A stretch of 64,000 bases of DNA from positions 682,001 to 746,000 of the forward strand of contig JADJMD010000013.1 of assembly GCA_016709765.1 (NCBI GenBank). The letters are read 5' to 3'. Both the position numbers and the translations under genes were made by a program. Under the pieces are notes generated by a model. That model ran no database searches. It was not told where the DNA came from and was given only the letters and a program-made list of their open reading frames with translations. The DNA is from Ignavibacteriales bacterium. GTDB taxonomy: Bacteria; Bacteroidota; Ignavibacteria; Ignavibacteriales; Ignavibacteriaceae. Numbering within the stretch: position 1 is the first letter of the stretch; every line of letters begins with the position of its first letter. This document shows positions 24,783 through 34,918 of this stretch, piece after piece.

Positions 24783-26261
24783 TTAAATGTCACTCAATAA
24801 TTCTTTACCCTCGGTTTGTGGTATATAGAATCTTACTAGTTTAATTTTTCCAGTAGTATCTTTTACTGCGATTATTTTTTTCTTTATCAATACGCTATGT
24901 TCGATAATAACATTATCTTCCACAATAGAACCAAACAAATAACTCGTTCCTTTAATCAAAACATTTTTTCCGATTCGCAAAGGAAAGTCATCACTTCCAG
25001 TCATGTTAACGCTTGATTCAATCGTTGAATTTTCACCAATTACTATGTTCCCTTTTATAATATCGCCCCAAAGTATTTTTACGTTATCTTCAATAGTTAA
25101 AGTTTGATCTGGAAAAGTTGAGAGATGCACAATGCGCCAAACTTTTATATTCTTTCCAAAGACAACATTTCCGTTTATATGCGCTGCTCTTCCTATTTCA
25201 ACATTGTAGTTTAATTTTACTCCATTACCAATATAAGCGCCTTTACCAATTTTAATATCGAGCGGAATTCCGTTTTTATCCATCTCTATTAAATCATTAA
25301 CAACAGTATCGTGAATAAAAAAATCATCCGGATCATCAATCTGAATAATATTTTTTAATTTTTCATAAATATTGTGCCTGGCAATTGCTTCCATGTCTTT
25401 AAGAACGGATTTATCATTAAAACCCATAACAACATATTGTTCCTTCGGGCTTACCGCTCCAACTGAATAGTTTTTTTCATTAAATAAGGAAATTAAATCT
25501 GTTATATAAATTTCATTCTGTGCGTTGTTGCTGGAAAGATTATTTATTAATTCTAAAAGTTTTTTATAGTTAAAAGCATATACACCTGAGTTGAACTCAT
25601 TGGTTTTTAACAATTCTTCTTTTGTGTAGGAATAGGTTTTATTTCTGTAGGTTAAATGGTATTGTGCATCATTTGGTAAAGCTAATATATCTTTGAATTC
25701 CATAATCTGTATAACATTGCCGTCTCCATTTCCATCTTTAGTTCTTATTATTCTTCCGTAAGAATTTTGCATTGGATCACCTTCATAAATTCCAGTAAGC
25801 ACCATCATATCTTTGCCGGAGGAAATAAAATCACTCCTAAACTTTTTCATTGATGATTCATCAAGTAATCCCATATCACCGGGCAATACGTAAACAATTC
25901 CACCTTTAAAATCGGATTCAATTTCTTTCAACCCGATTTGAACTGCGTGCCCTGTTCCGTTTTGTTTTTCCTGGAATGCAAATTTATTTGATTCACGTTT
26001 ACCAATAACATCCATCACATCAAGTGCTTTTATCCCAACAACTGTTATAGTGTTTATGCTTTCAATTCCGAGTTTGCAAGCGTTATAAACACGTTCAACT
26101 GTAGGGATTTCCCAAATTTTATGAAGCATTTTTGAAGTTTGTGATTTTATTCTTTTGCCGTGCCCAGCTGCTAGAATTATTGCAACCTCATTAGAGGAAT
26201 TAAGCTTTGTAGAAAACTCTTTAGCTTTAGAATAAACTTCTGAACTGATATTTGTGCTCAT
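24783..26261 (-). CDS. GlmU-type nucleotidyltransferase with left-handed beta-helix
   Basis: A 492-residue protein. Residues about 25-270 are a GlmU-like nucleotidyltransferase with AIILAAGHGKRIKSQTSKML and, later, QNGTGHAVQIGL, which binds uridine in GlmU. The GlmU consensus Pro before the Lys is replaced by Ser. Residues about 345-460 are hexapeptide repeats of a left-handed beta-helix. The acetyltransferase signature of bacterial GlmU (KxxHLxYxGD and NxGAG) is not present, so it probably makes a UDP-sugar but may not acetylate. An alternative GlmU-family protein is at 45148-46404. It ends convergently with rpsT. Confidence 0.75.
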   Translation of the reverse strand: MSTNISSEVYSKAKEFSTKLNSSNEVAIILAAGHGKRIKSQTSKMLHKIWEIPTVERVYNACKLGIESINTITVVGIKALDVMDVIGKRESNKFAFQEKQNGTGHAVQIGLKEIESDFKGGIVYVLPGDMGLLDESSMKKFRSDFISSGKDMMVLTGIYEGDPMQNSYGRIIRTKDGNGDGNVIQIMEFKDILALPNDAQYHLTYRNKTYSYTKEELLKTNEFNSGVYAFNYKKLLELINNLSSNNAQNEIYITDLISLFNEKNYSVGAVSPKEQYVVMGFNDKSVLKDMEAIARHNIYEKLKNIIQIDDPDDFFIHDTVVNDLIEMDKNGIPLDIKIGKGAYIGNGVKLNYNVEIGRAAHINGNVVFGKNIKVWRIVHLSTFPDQTLTIEDNVKILWGDIIKGNIVIGENSTIESSVNMTGSDDFPLRIGKNVLIKGTSYLFGSIVEDNVIIEHSVLIKKKIIAVKDTTGKIKLVRFYIPQTEGKELLSDI

Positions 26262-26367
26262 AATAATTTTTTACTTTACTTTTTAATAAAACAAATTACT
26301 GATTAAAAATTAATTAAAGGCATTTCCTATTCCAAGTCTTTGCATTTCATTCTTTTACTGTATTTAC

Positions 26368-26375
26368 TATCTTTG
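26368..26375 (+). promoter_or_regulatory. Bacteroidota-type -7 promoter element
   Basis: TATCTTTG matches TAnnTTTG and lies 31 bases before the ATG of the small barrel-like protein. A TTTG at 26339-26342 is 25 bases upstream, which is longer than the usual spacing. Confidence 0.45.
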
Positions 26376-26406
26376 CTCGAATTTTAATACAAGAAAAGGA
26401 ATTGTA

Positions 26407-26865
26407 ATGAAAAATAATTTAACAAAAATGATCTTACTTATAACAATATTTTCAGGTGCTGCGTTTGCGCAATCAAATGGATTTGGCCTTGGGATTATTT
26501 TAGGTGAGCCAACTGGAATTAGTGTAAAATATTGGACTACAAGCAGCACGGCTTTTGATTTTGGTTTAGGTTACTCGCTAAAAAAAAACAGCAGATTGCA
26601 TTTGCACGCTGATTATTTATTCCACGTAAAGAATCTTGCTCATACAACTGAGAATATTTCATTTTACTATGGACCTGGTGCTAGATTAAGAGTAGTAGAA
26701 AATGGTGATTCAAGATTAGGTTTTAGATTTGATGTTGGACTTGTCTGGATTCCAAGGAATGCGCCTGTTGATGTTTTTCTAGAGATTGCACCGCTGCTTG
26801 ATATAATTCCACAAACAGACTTTTCAGTAAATGGCGGAATAGGAATAAGGTACTTCTTTAATTAA
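26407..26865 (+). CDS. Small outer-membrane beta-barrel-like protein
   Basis: A 152-residue exported protein with signal peptide LTKMILLITIFSGAAFAQ. The mature chain alternates hydrophobic and polar residues (GISVKYWTTSSTAFDFGLGY, LHLHADYLFH, FSVNGGIGIRYFF) and ends in an aromatic near the C-terminus, as outer-membrane barrels do. Similar short proteins are common as unnamed families in this phylum (DUF3996-like), and no function is known. It ends eight bases inside the 3' end of the convergent ligase gene. Confidence 0.7.
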   Translation: MKNNLTKMILLITIFSGAAFAQSNGFGLGIILGEPTGISVKYWTTSSTAFDFGLGYSLKKNSRLHLHADYLFHVKNLAHTTENISFYYGPGARLRVVENGDSRLGFRFDVGLVWIPRNAPVDVFLEIAPLLDIIPQTDFSVNGGIGIRYFFN

Positions 26866-28933
26866 TTTTTGAAGTTTGTTTGAAAGATTGGAATAATGCA
26901 ATATTTAATCCAAATGTAAACCAGATTAATGTTGTTATTTCATGATCCCAAAAATTCAACTCAGTTAAACCGGAAATTATAAATCCACAGAAGGCTGCAA
27001 GAGCACCTAATGCGTAGGAAGATATAAAAGGTTTGTCTTTAATTGTTCTATAAATATTAAGATCAATTTTAATAATTTTATAAAATAAATAGAGCACGGC
27101 AAGTAATCCGAATAAACCGAGGGTTGCTAGAACATGGAAAAAATTATTGTGTAGATGCCCCTGTATTTCTTTGTCAAACGGTCTCTTATATTTTCTGTAG
27201 AGATTTTGCAAATCAATATCTCCTACACCAAATATTGGATAGTCCTTAAATATTTTTATTCCCGCAATCCAGAAAGCAAATCTGTTAGCATTTGAAGGAT
27301 GATTTGGATCAAAGATCCCAAGCAGTCTGCTTTGTTTGGTTTCAACACGAGTTATATATAAATGCTTTTCGCCAAGACTTATTGATTTGGGTGTGTAACC
27401 CAGGTTTATTTTTTTAGCAACTTCAAACAATAAATTACTTTTTTGCTCTAACTGATAGAAATCTCCAATTGTACTTACGATAAAATACTTTCTTTTATTT
27501 TCGACAATCTTAAATATATTTTTTACAGTAGGGATATTTTGGATTAGTTTGACTGATTTATTTTGAAAATCATAAATGTTTAAACCGTTATCACTTTCTG
27601 TAAAAGCAAAAGAAGAGGAATAATCGAAAAACGAAATTTTAGATGAATCCTTAAAGATTGAACTACCTAAGGGTAAACCATTTTTTAATGGAAATACTTC
27701 AAATCCTTTCTGTGATTCTGAAAATATTATAAAAGATGTATCGACAAAAACACCTGTGTATTTTGAAAATTCATTTGCACGAAACTTTTTATCGAGGTCG
27801 TTTGGAGCTACAAATACGGTTAATCCGCTGTCCACATCCAATAAGTAAAAACATCCATTCCCATAGGCTTGTGCATATGTCATTCCGGGAGAATAAATTT
27901 CTCCCCTTTGAGTCAATATTCCTGAATTATTTTCTAGTAATATATATCTAGTATCTGCCAATGCGGCTAAATAATAATTATTTTTCCACGGATAAAAACC
28001 AATTACCGCGGAAGGTAATTTTATTTGATCCGTTAATGAATCATTATAAAATACTTCAATCCCTTTATTATAATCCGAAACTATTAGCCTATTGTTCAAT
28101 TCAAAAACATCGTAAGCTTTTCCTTCAGTTGAAATACTCTTTGTTAATTTCAATGCTGTTGAATCTGTTTCCAAAGAATAAATATTTATTTCACTAACGT
28201 TTTTTTGAGTTAATAGAAATATTACTATTAAACCGGCCCCTGCTAATAATAATTTCCATTGCTTTTTCATTATTAAAATAATCAAGACACCAAACGCAGC
28301 ACCCATCCAGCCAGTTCTTTTATAAGTTGAAAAAAGGGCAACTACTGAAAAAGAAAAACCAATAAATAAAAGTATTTTATTTTTAATAGATGTTTTTTCA
28401 TTTATAAAGAAGGCAAAAAGAAAAATGACTGTAAAACTAAGTATCTCACTTGCAGTTATTGGATATTGAAAAATGGATGGACCGGATTCAGTAATTCCGT
28501 AAAGATTTTTAAGATAAAATTGAAATGAAAAATATAGATAGACTAAAACGGTAACTAATGTTCCTCCAATGTATATTTTAAAAAATGTTTTAGCATCCTT
28601 ATAATTATTAACGGAGGCTATAATCGTGTATATAATAGGAATTAAAAGTACTCTCTTTAGTAAATTGTGCGATGCAGCAGATGGTTCTACTGAAAATATT
28701 GTTGATAATATTTCTGCTAAGATATACCAGAGAAGTGCAAACTCTAATCCTGTTCTATTAAACTGATTTACTTTTTGTAATGATGCTTTCATCAGAATAA
28801 GAATTAATGCACCATAATAACCTACCTGGTTTACAAAAATTGAGTTGCTAAGGCTTAGTAAAAAAAAGATAATGAAAACAAATATAGCGGAATCAACTAT
28901 TTTTAATATTCCATATCTGCTATCAGACATCAT
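26858..28933 (-). CDS. O-antigen ligase/polymerase family protein with inserted beta-propeller-like domain
   Basis: A membrane glycosyltransferase of the WaaL/Wzy_C family that would transfer or polymerise polysaccharide at the periplasmic face. The first 240 residues hold about ten helices, including FSTYKRTGWMGAAFGV. The catalytic loop is split: residues about 250-545 form a soluble beta-rich insert with repeated short strands (IVSDYNKGIEVF, FTESDNGLNIYDF), like LVIVD-type propellers. The Wzy_C core NRFAFWIAGIKIFKDYPIFG and the catalytic-type HLHNNFFHVLATLG then follow. Counts are from the longer frame opening at 28954. ATG 28933, with AGGGAT before it, is preferred and overlaps the exporter gene by eleven bases. 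The exporter next door fits envelope lipid export. Confidence 0.85.
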   Translation of the reverse strand: MMSDSRYGILKIVDSAIFVFIIFFLLSLSNSIFVNQVGYYGALILILMKASLQKVNQFNRTGLEFALLWYILAEILSTIFSVEPSAASHNLLKRVLLIPIIYTIIASVNNYKDAKTFFKIYIGGTLVTVLVYLYFSFQFYLKNLYGITESGPSIFQYPITASEILSFTVIFLFAFFINEKTSIKNKILLFIGFSFSVVALFSTYKRTGWMGAAFGVLIILIMKKQWKLLLAGAGLIVIFLLTQKNVSEINIYSLETDSTALKLTKSISTEGKAYDVFELNNRLIVSDYNKGIEVFYNDSLTDQIKLPSAVIGFYPWKNNYYLAALADTRYILLENNSGILTQRGEIYSPGMTYAQAYGNGCFYLLDVDSGLTVFVAPNDLDKKFRANEFSKYTGVFVDTSFIIFSESQKGFEVFPLKNGLPLGSSIFKDSSKISFFDYSSSFAFTESDNGLNIYDFQNKSVKLIQNIPTVKNIFKIVENKRKYFIVSTIGDFYQLEQKSNLLFEVAKKINLGYTPKSISLGEKHLYITRVETKQSRLLGIFDPNHPSNANRFAFWIAGIKIFKDYPIFGVGDIDLQNLYRKYKRPFDKEIQGHLHNNFFHVLATLGLFGLLAVLYLFYKIIKIDLNIYRTIKDKPFISSYALGALAAFCGFIISGLTELNFWDHEITTLIWFTFGLNIALFQSFKQTSKIN

Positions 28934-30788
28934 TATCCCTAAACTGCATTTCATAAAGTTTTTTATAGAGACCTTTTTCTTCAGTGACTAATGTATCGTG
29001 TGTGCCTTGCTGAATTATTCGCCCTCTATCCAAAACCAAAATATTTGTAGCATTTCTTATTGTACTTAAACGATGCGCAATTACAATAGTAGTTCTGTTC
29101 AGCATTAATCTTTCTATTGCTTCTTGCACCAGAATTTCAGATTCATTATCCAACGCTGATGTGGCTTCATCAAAAATCATAATCTCAGGATTTTTCAAAA
29201 GTGCTCGAGCAATTGTTAGTCTTTGTCTTTGTCCGCCAGAAAGTTTTACACCCCTTTCACCAATCATTGTATTATAGCCTTCTGGCATTTCATTAATAAA
29301 ATTATGGGCATTTGCAGTTTTTGCCGCTTCAATAATTTTTTCCATCGGATAATTAGTTAAACCATAAGCAATATTTTCTGCAATGTTTGTATTAAACAAA
29401 AATGTTTCCTGAGTTACAATACCCATTTTAGATCGCAAAGATTCGATAGTAATGTCTTTAATATTATTTCCATCTATAAGAATCTGTCCATCTGTTGGAT
29501 CATAAAATCGTGGAATTAAATCTGCAAGTGTAGATTTACCGCCACCGCTTGGACCAACTAGAGCAATGATTTCTCCACGTTTTACTCTAAAGCTTAAATT
29601 GTCAAGAACCTTTACATCAGAATCTTCATATTTAAAAGATATATTACTAAAAACTATTTCATCCTTAAAATTATTCAACGTTAAAGCATTAGATTTATTT
29701 TTTATCCGAGGTTCAATATCAATTATTTCAAAAACTCTATCAGCAGCGGCACTGGCTTCCTGAATTCTGTTATTAACACTACCAAGTTCTTTAATTGGTG
29801 GCATCATTTGAAAGATTGCAAATAAAAATCCTAGGAACTCACTTGCATTTAATGTTCCATCCACAAGAACAAGGATTCCGCCATAGTAAATTATTACAAC
29901 TCCAATAATTACACTCAGTATTTCGGTTATGGGAGAAGAAAAGTTTCTTGTTCGTACAATTTTAAGAACAAGATTAAAATAACTTTTAGTTTCTAACATG
30001 AATCTCTTGTTTTCAAATTGTTCCATACCAAACGCTTTTACAATTTTAACTCCTGAAATGGTTTCCTGAAGTATGCTTGTAATGTCAGCGATTTTTGATT
30101 GAAGAATTATAGTCTGTTTTTTAAGTTTAGTTCCAATCCATGCAATTATTAAGCTTGCAATTGGAACAATAACAAACGCAAACAGAGAAAGCTTCCAGCT
30201 TATACTTACCGCAATGCCGAGAAAAACTAAAATTGTTAAAGGTTCCTTTATCAGATTAGAAAATGTTGCGGAGATACTTGCCTGTATAATATTTACATCA
30301 TTTGTAAATCTTGAAATAATATTTCCAACTCTTTCAGATTTAAAGTAACCAATAGGGAGTTTATGTAAATGTTTATATGTTTCATCTCGCAAATCTTTCA
30401 TTGACGCATACTCAACAAACGCCATAAAATATCCTTGCAGATATCCAAAAAGATTTTTCATTATAAATGCTATAAGTATAAGAAAGCAGATCCTGATTAA
30501 TACCTCGGGTTTATCACCAACCAATACAAAATCATTAAAGGACTTTACAGCGCCATCTTTTATATCAATAATCCAATCAGGTAAAATACTTGATGCTTTT
30601 TCGATATTTCTAACTTGCTCAGTGGTTTGCTTAGAAGCTGATTCTTGAAATAAGGTATCAAGTAATGGTATAGTTAAATAGACAGATAGACCATTTAGTA
30701 TTGCAAATAGAATGGTAAACACAAAGGTTAATAGAATGTGTCGCCAATAGGGTTTAGTATATTTTATTATTCTATAATATGAATTCAA
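28923..30788 (-). CDS. MsbA-type lipid/multidrug ABC exporter
   Basis: A 621-residue half transporter with fused membrane and ATPase domains. About six helices fill residues 10-340. The ATPase has Walker A GPSGGGKST, Q-loop TQETFLF, signature LSGGQRQR, Walker B IMIFDEATSALD and the H-loop in IVIAHRLSTI. Homodimers of this type flip lipid A or other lipids across the inner membrane. Its overlap with the O-antigen ligase supports a role in lipopolysaccharide export, but general drug export cannot be excluded by sequence alone. Confidence 0.93.
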   Translation of the reverse strand: MNSYYRIIKYTKPYWRHILLTFVFTILFAILNGLSVYLTIPLLDTLFQESASKQTTEQVRNIEKASSILPDWIIDIKDGAVKSFNDFVLVGDKPEVLIRICFLILIAFIMKNLFGYLQGYFMAFVEYASMKDLRDETYKHLHKLPIGYFKSERVGNIISRFTNDVNIIQASISATFSNLIKEPLTILVFLGIAVSISWKLSLFAFVIVPIASLIIAWIGTKLKKQTIILQSKIADITSILQETISGVKIVKAFGMEQFENKRFMLETKSYFNLVLKIVRTRNFSSPITEILSVIIGVVIIYYGGILVLVDGTLNASEFLGFLFAIFQMMPPIKELGSVNNRIQEASAAADRVFEIIDIEPRIKNKSNALTLNNFKDEIVFSNISFKYEDSDVKVLDNLSFRVKRGEIIALVGPSGGGKSTLADLIPRFYDPTDGQILIDGNNIKDITIESLRSKMGIVTQETFLFNTNIAENIAYGLTNYPMEKIIEAAKTANAHNFINEMPEGYNTMIGERGVKLSGGQRQRLTIARALLKNPEIMIFDEATSALDNESEILVQEAIERLMLNRTTIVIAHRLSTIRNATNILVLDRGRIIQQGTHDTLVTEEKGLYKKLYEMQFRDNDV

Positions 30789-30806
30789 TTTTGTTTCATT
30801 TAATAT

Positions 30807-31826
30807 TTAAATATTACGAAGACCGCATCCGCCGTTTAAGTTGATGGTTTTATAATTTGTAAGTGAATCTATTTTTATTATTTCGATCTTTGAATCTCTT
30901 CCAAATCCTGTATCAAATATCAGGAAATCACCAATTAGCACAAAACGTTTAGTGCTTGTCTCATCAAATATTTTTGCAGTCTGCCTAGATTGAATATTAA
31001 ATATAATCAACTCTAATTTTTGATATTTTTCTAATTTTGTTTTTTCATCAATTTTAAGAGCTGTAAGCATAATTAAATATATTTTGTTTTCCGCCCATTC
31101 AATTTGAAGAATATTTTTATTAACAAGATTTGTATTAATTTCTTTTTTGGATTTCATTTGTCTGATTAATATCGAATCATTTCTTTCCACCACACTATAG
31201 AATTCATTAGGAGATTTATAATTTAACTGAGGTAATTTGGTAATCGGATATCCATCTTTAGTTAAATCAAAAACTTCTGTGTTATCGGATAATAATTTTC
31301 CAAAACGATTATAAACTTGTGTGTTCTTGTTTACATATGATGCAATTGTTTTATCAATTGAATTTACAACTAAATTAAAGCGGTCGTTATCCGCCCAAAA
31401 GGGAATTACTTGAATTCCCTCTTCTAATTGTGTGATTGATTCTACTTTTTTTATTTCAAAATCAATTCTGTATAGTTTTCCTCTTTCTATGGCGGGCTGT
31501 GATGATTTTAATCTCTGTTTTCTTTTAGTAATAAAAAAAGCTGAGCTATTGTTTGGTGATATTAATAAATCTAATACCCTTTCATCGTTATCATGCCAGA
31601 ATAGTTTTGATCTACCACTATTAAAATCATACCAATAAATAGATGGGATGCCAGAATTTATTCCGACAAAATAAAAACCATCAAAGTTAGAGATTTTTGC
31701 GTTATTAATTTCTTTATTTAATAATTCATCGTCATCATTTTTATTTTTTATATCTGAACAAGATTGAAATGAATACAGGAAAAAAATGGTCATCAAAAAC
31801 ATTTTCATAAAATTTTTTATCTCCAT
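30807..31826 (-). CDS. Predicted beta-propeller lipoprotein of unknown function
   Basis: A 339-residue protein. A short hydrophobic leader ends in SFQSC, a plausible lipobox, followed by an Asp/Asn-rich stretch. The rest resembles a TolB-like or WD40-like propeller (FVGINSGIPSIYWYD, LISPNNSSAFFITKR). The open frame goes up to 31922, but the ATG at 31826 follows AAGAGG and begins the leader. It starts one base after the xerD stop, so it is translationally coupled to that gene. I do not recognise a specific family, and an outer-membrane or periplasmic lipoprotein is inferred. Confidence 0.75.
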   Translation of the reverse strand: MEIKNFMKMFLMTIFFLYSFQSCSDIKNKNDDDELLNKEINNAKISNFDGFYFVGINSGIPSIYWYDFNSGRSKLFWHDNDERVLDLLISPNNSSAFFITKRKQRLKSSQPAIERGKLYRIDFEIKKVESITQLEEGIQVIPFWADNDRFNLVVNSIDKTIASYVNKNTQVYNRFGKLLSDNTEVFDLTKDGYPITKLPQLNYKSPNEFYSVVERNDSILIRQMKSKKEINTNLVNKNILQIEWAENKIYLIMLTALKIDEKTKLEKYQKLELIIFNIQSRQTAKIFDETSTKRFVLIGDFLIFDTGFGRDSKIEIIKIDSLTNYKTINLNGGCGLRNI

Positions 31827-31827
31827 T

Positions 31828-32718
31828 TTAACCTCTTGGATGATATTGTTTATGAACCTGTTTAATGTAATCACGATCAATATGAGTGTAAATCTGTGTT
31901 GTGGAAATATCCGCATGACCAAGCATTTCCTGCACCGCTCTTAAGTCTGCCCCCCCTTCCAGTAAATGGGTTGCAAAAGAATGTCGAAAAGTATGCGGGT
32001 GAACATCTTTATCAATACCGGATTGTTTTACATATCGTTCAATAATTTTCCAAACACCCATTCTGGATAGTTTTGAACCGCGTGAATTTAAAAATAAATT
32101 ATTTTCGCTTTTAGATTTCTTCATCAATAATGGTCTGCTTTTCTTTAAATACTCTTTAATCCACATTATTGCGCTTGAGCCAATAGGAATAAGCCTTTCC
32201 TTTGAACCTTTGCCAAACACTCTAATAATTTCCTCCCCTAAAAAAAGATCATTTACTTTTAAGTTTATTAATTCTGAAACACGTGTACCGCAAGCGTAAA
32301 ATAATTCCAAAATAGTTTTATCTCGCAATCCAAGTTTATCATCAACTTTTGGTTCAGCTAATATTTTTTCAACTTCTGAGATATTTAATACCTCAGGTAA
32401 CTTTTTAGAAATTCTTGGGGCAGTTATTTTTTCGATAGGGTTTTTTAAAATGTATTTATTTTTTAATAGATATAAAAAAAATCCCTTTAATGATGAAAAA
32501 TATCTTGCGCTAGATGAACCGGAAAGACCCAGTTCTTTTATTGTTTTAAAAAATTCTCGGATGTGATCTGCGGAAATAATTGATAAATCATCAACTCTCA
32601 AATTTTTTAGAAAGTTTATGAAAGTACTAATGTCATTTTTGTAAGATACAACTGTGTTTTGGGAAAGATTTTTTTCCAATTTAATGTGTGCAAGATATTC
32701 TTTTAGAAACAACTCCAT
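31828..32718 (-). CDS. xerD: Site-specific tyrosine recombinase XerD/XerC
   Basis: A 296-residue recombinase that resolves chromosome dimers at dif with FtsK. All catalytic residues are visible: Arg146 (GTRVSEL), Lys170 (GKGSKE), His242 and Arg245 (HPHTFRHSFATHL), His268 (LGHADI) and Tyr277 (TQIYTHI). The N-terminal SAM-like core-binding domain is complete. Length and lack of mobile-element context argue for the housekeeping Xer rather than an integrase. Whether it is the XerC or XerD partner cannot be told from this window. It overlaps the HD phosphodiesterase gene by one base. Confidence 0.9.
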   Translation of the reverse strand: MELFLKEYLAHIKLEKNLSQNTVVSYKNDISTFINFLKNLRVDDLSIISADHIREFFKTIKELGLSGSSSARYFSSLKGFFLYLLKNKYILKNPIEKITAPRISKKLPEVLNISEVEKILAEPKVDDKLGLRDKTILELFYACGTRVSELINLKVNDLFLGEEIIRVFGKGSKERLIPIGSSAIMWIKEYLKKSRPLLMKKSKSENNLFLNSRGSKLSRMGVWKIIERYVKQSGIDKDVHPHTFRHSFATHLLEGGADLRAVQEMLGHADISTTQIYTHIDRDYIKQVHKQYHPRG

Positions 32719-34916
32719 TAGTTGTCTTTATCCGTGCTGATTCCTTGTTCTATGTCGTCTTGTTTTGGATATTTTATTCTTCTGTGATGCTGACTAATTA
32801 GAATTGAAAGAAAAGATTCCTTCATTTTTGAAATATCACTAAATGTAATTGGTGCTTCGTCTAGTTGTGATTCTTTTAATCTTGAATCAAAAATATTATT
32901 TATCATGTTTTCAACCTTTGTTGTATCAGGATCAGAGATAGATCTTACGGCTGATTCACATCCATCAGCAAGCATTACAATAGCAGTTTCTTTAGAATTA
33001 GGTTTCGGTCCGGGATATTTATAATCCTCAATTTTTATTTTGTCTTCACCATAGAGTGCTTTAGCCTTTTCATAGAAATATCTGCTTATCGTTGTTCCGT
33101 GATGCATTGGAATAAAATCAATTAATTCCTGCGGCAATTTATGCTGTCTTGCTAATTCAATTCCATCGTTAACATGTTTAAGTATTAAGTTCACACTTTC
33201 TTCAGGTGATAATCCCTCATGTAAATTTTGACTATTCATCTGGTTTTCTACAAATCCTTGCGGCTCAATAGTTTTACCAATATCATGATAATATGCGCCA
33301 ACTCTTGCAAGCAGCGCATTTGCTCCAATTTTTTCTGCAGCGGCTTCTGCAATTGTTCCCATTGTCATCGAATGATTAAATGTTCCCGGTGCTTTTCTTG
33401 CAAGCTCACGCAGTAGCGGTCTATCAAAATTAGAAAGTTCTAATAATGTTAAATCAGTTGTAATGTTAAAAAGTCTTTCAAAGAAAATCAGTAATCCATA
33501 AGTAAGAACAGGACTTATTAACGCATTGGAAGCAGCAAATGCAAACTCAATTAACATTGATTCTGCAGGGGCAAATCTTTCTAATCCAAAGGCAAGAATT
33601 GAAGCGGTGTATCCAATTAAAATAAAAATGAATGAACGAAATATTTGTGAACGATTTTTTATATCGCGTACAGTATAAACAGAAAGTCCTCCGGCAATAA
33701 AGTTCATAGCCATGAATGTGTAATCGTTCCCTCTTAGGGCACCAACAATCAAAGACAATATAACTGTTAAATAAAATCCAACTCGCGAATCAAATACAAT
33801 TGTAAAAATCATTGAAGCTGCAGGAACAAAAATCAAATACTGGATAGGTGCTTTTACAGCTATATGATTTATAAGATAAGTAACAAATGAGACAAAAATT
33901 ACAATGACAGAAATTAAAACAATTTTTGTATTATCATAAAATATTTTTTTTCTGAACAGATATAAATAGATAGCAAGAATTGTTATAAAAAAAGTTATGT
34001 GTAAAAACTTTCCTATCAATTGTAGTACAATACCTTCTGAACCTATCGACTCTCCTTTTGCTTCTTTGTAAGATTCAATTTTTAATTTCACCTGTTTTGT
34101 AATGCGATCATGCTTTGCTATAATCCTTTCGTTCTCATTTACTATCCCTGCATATTTGGACACATTGTTTTTAGACTGTTCCACTTCAATTTTGGTGGCT
34201 TCTTCATTAAAAACAATATTTGGATAGATAAAGTGAAGCGTAAACTCAGTTATAGCAGCTTTCAATTCTTCTGAATAATTCAACTCTTGAATTTTATTTT
34301 TAACTTCATTCTTTGCTTGATCAAAAAAATAAAACTTATTTGTAGATTCAATCTTATCTACATTTCCAATCCTAACAGCTATACTATCTCGTAAATTAGA
34401 GTTGCTAGTTAGATTCACAATTCCGCGTTTGCTAACTGCGTCCGCAATCGTACCTCCAGAATTGAAAATATTATCCAACCGATCATCTTTAACTAGTTTA
34501 GATTCTCTATGCAGTTTACGTAAACTGAAGAATTGATTAAATGATCTTGAGCTTAAAAATGTTGGATTTAGCACAGGGTCAGTCTGTCTGGTAATGTTCT
34601 CATCTATTACACTGATTATGTATGCAGCAAATGTTTTTAGCGAATCACTATTCCGTACAACAATATTATCAAACACAGGGAATACCGATCGTTCTGCATC
34701 TTTAATTTCATTTTCATAATCTTGTTTTTCTTTTATGATAGGAAAACTGAATGGTGCAATTAAATCGTCGTTTGTCCAGATAGCACCTTCAGTAACTTCT
34801 GATTCAATTGATTCACCTTTTGGAAACATCATAACTATCAGGATTACGGTAATTAATCCTATAATTATTTTTCTTTTTATTCCTGTTTGCTCAAAAATAT
34901 TTTGTTCTTTATCCAT
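32718..34916 (-). CDS. 7TM-HD phosphohydrolase, PgpH-type c-di-AMP phosphodiesterase
   Basis: A 732-residue membrane protein of the 7TMR-HD family. An extracytoplasmic domain lies at about residues 40-290 after one helix. Seven helices fill about 300-480, and an HD domain about 500-700 (LARKAPGTFNHSMTMGTIAE, GAYYHDIGKTIEP, HHGTTISRYFYEKA). PgpH members hydrolyse cyclic di-AMP, which governs potassium and cell-wall homeostasis. It is two bases after the HAD gene and overlaps xerD by one base, so it belongs to the same operon. No c-di-AMP synthase is in the window. Confidence 0.92.
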   Translation of the reverse strand: MDKEQNIFEQTGIKRKIIIGLITVILIVMMFPKGESIESEVTEGAIWTNDDLIAPFSFPIIKEKQDYENEIKDAERSVFPVFDNIVVRNSDSLKTFAAYIISVIDENITRQTDPVLNPTFLSSRSFNQFFSLRKLHRESKLVKDDRLDNIFNSGGTIADAVSKRGIVNLTSNSNLRDSIAVRIGNVDKIESTNKFYFFDQAKNEVKNKIQELNYSEELKAAITEFTLHFIYPNIVFNEEATKIEVEQSKNNVSKYAGIVNENERIIAKHDRITKQVKLKIESYKEAKGESIGSEGIVLQLIGKFLHITFFITILAIYLYLFRKKIFYDNTKIVLISVIVIFVSFVTYLINHIAVKAPIQYLIFVPAASMIFTIVFDSRVGFYLTVILSLIVGALRGNDYTFMAMNFIAGGLSVYTVRDIKNRSQIFRSFIFILIGYTASILAFGLERFAPAESMLIEFAFAASNALISPVLTYGLLIFFERLFNITTDLTLLELSNFDRPLLRELARKAPGTFNHSMTMGTIAEAAAEKIGANALLARVGAYYHDIGKTIEPQGFVENQMNSQNLHEGLSPEESVNLILKHVNDGIELARQHKLPQELIDFIPMHHGTTISRYFYEKAKALYGEDKIKIEDYKYPGPKPNSKETAIVMLADGCESAVRSISDPDTTKVENMINNIFDSRLKESQLDEAPITFSDISKMKESFLSILISQHHRRIKYPKQDDIEQGISTDKDN

Positions 34917-34918
34917 AG

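Noticed and set aside
31828..32718. Phage or island integrase
   Set aside because: The tyrosine recombinase has Xer length and lies in a housekeeping operon, with no attachment site, tRNA or mobile genes around.
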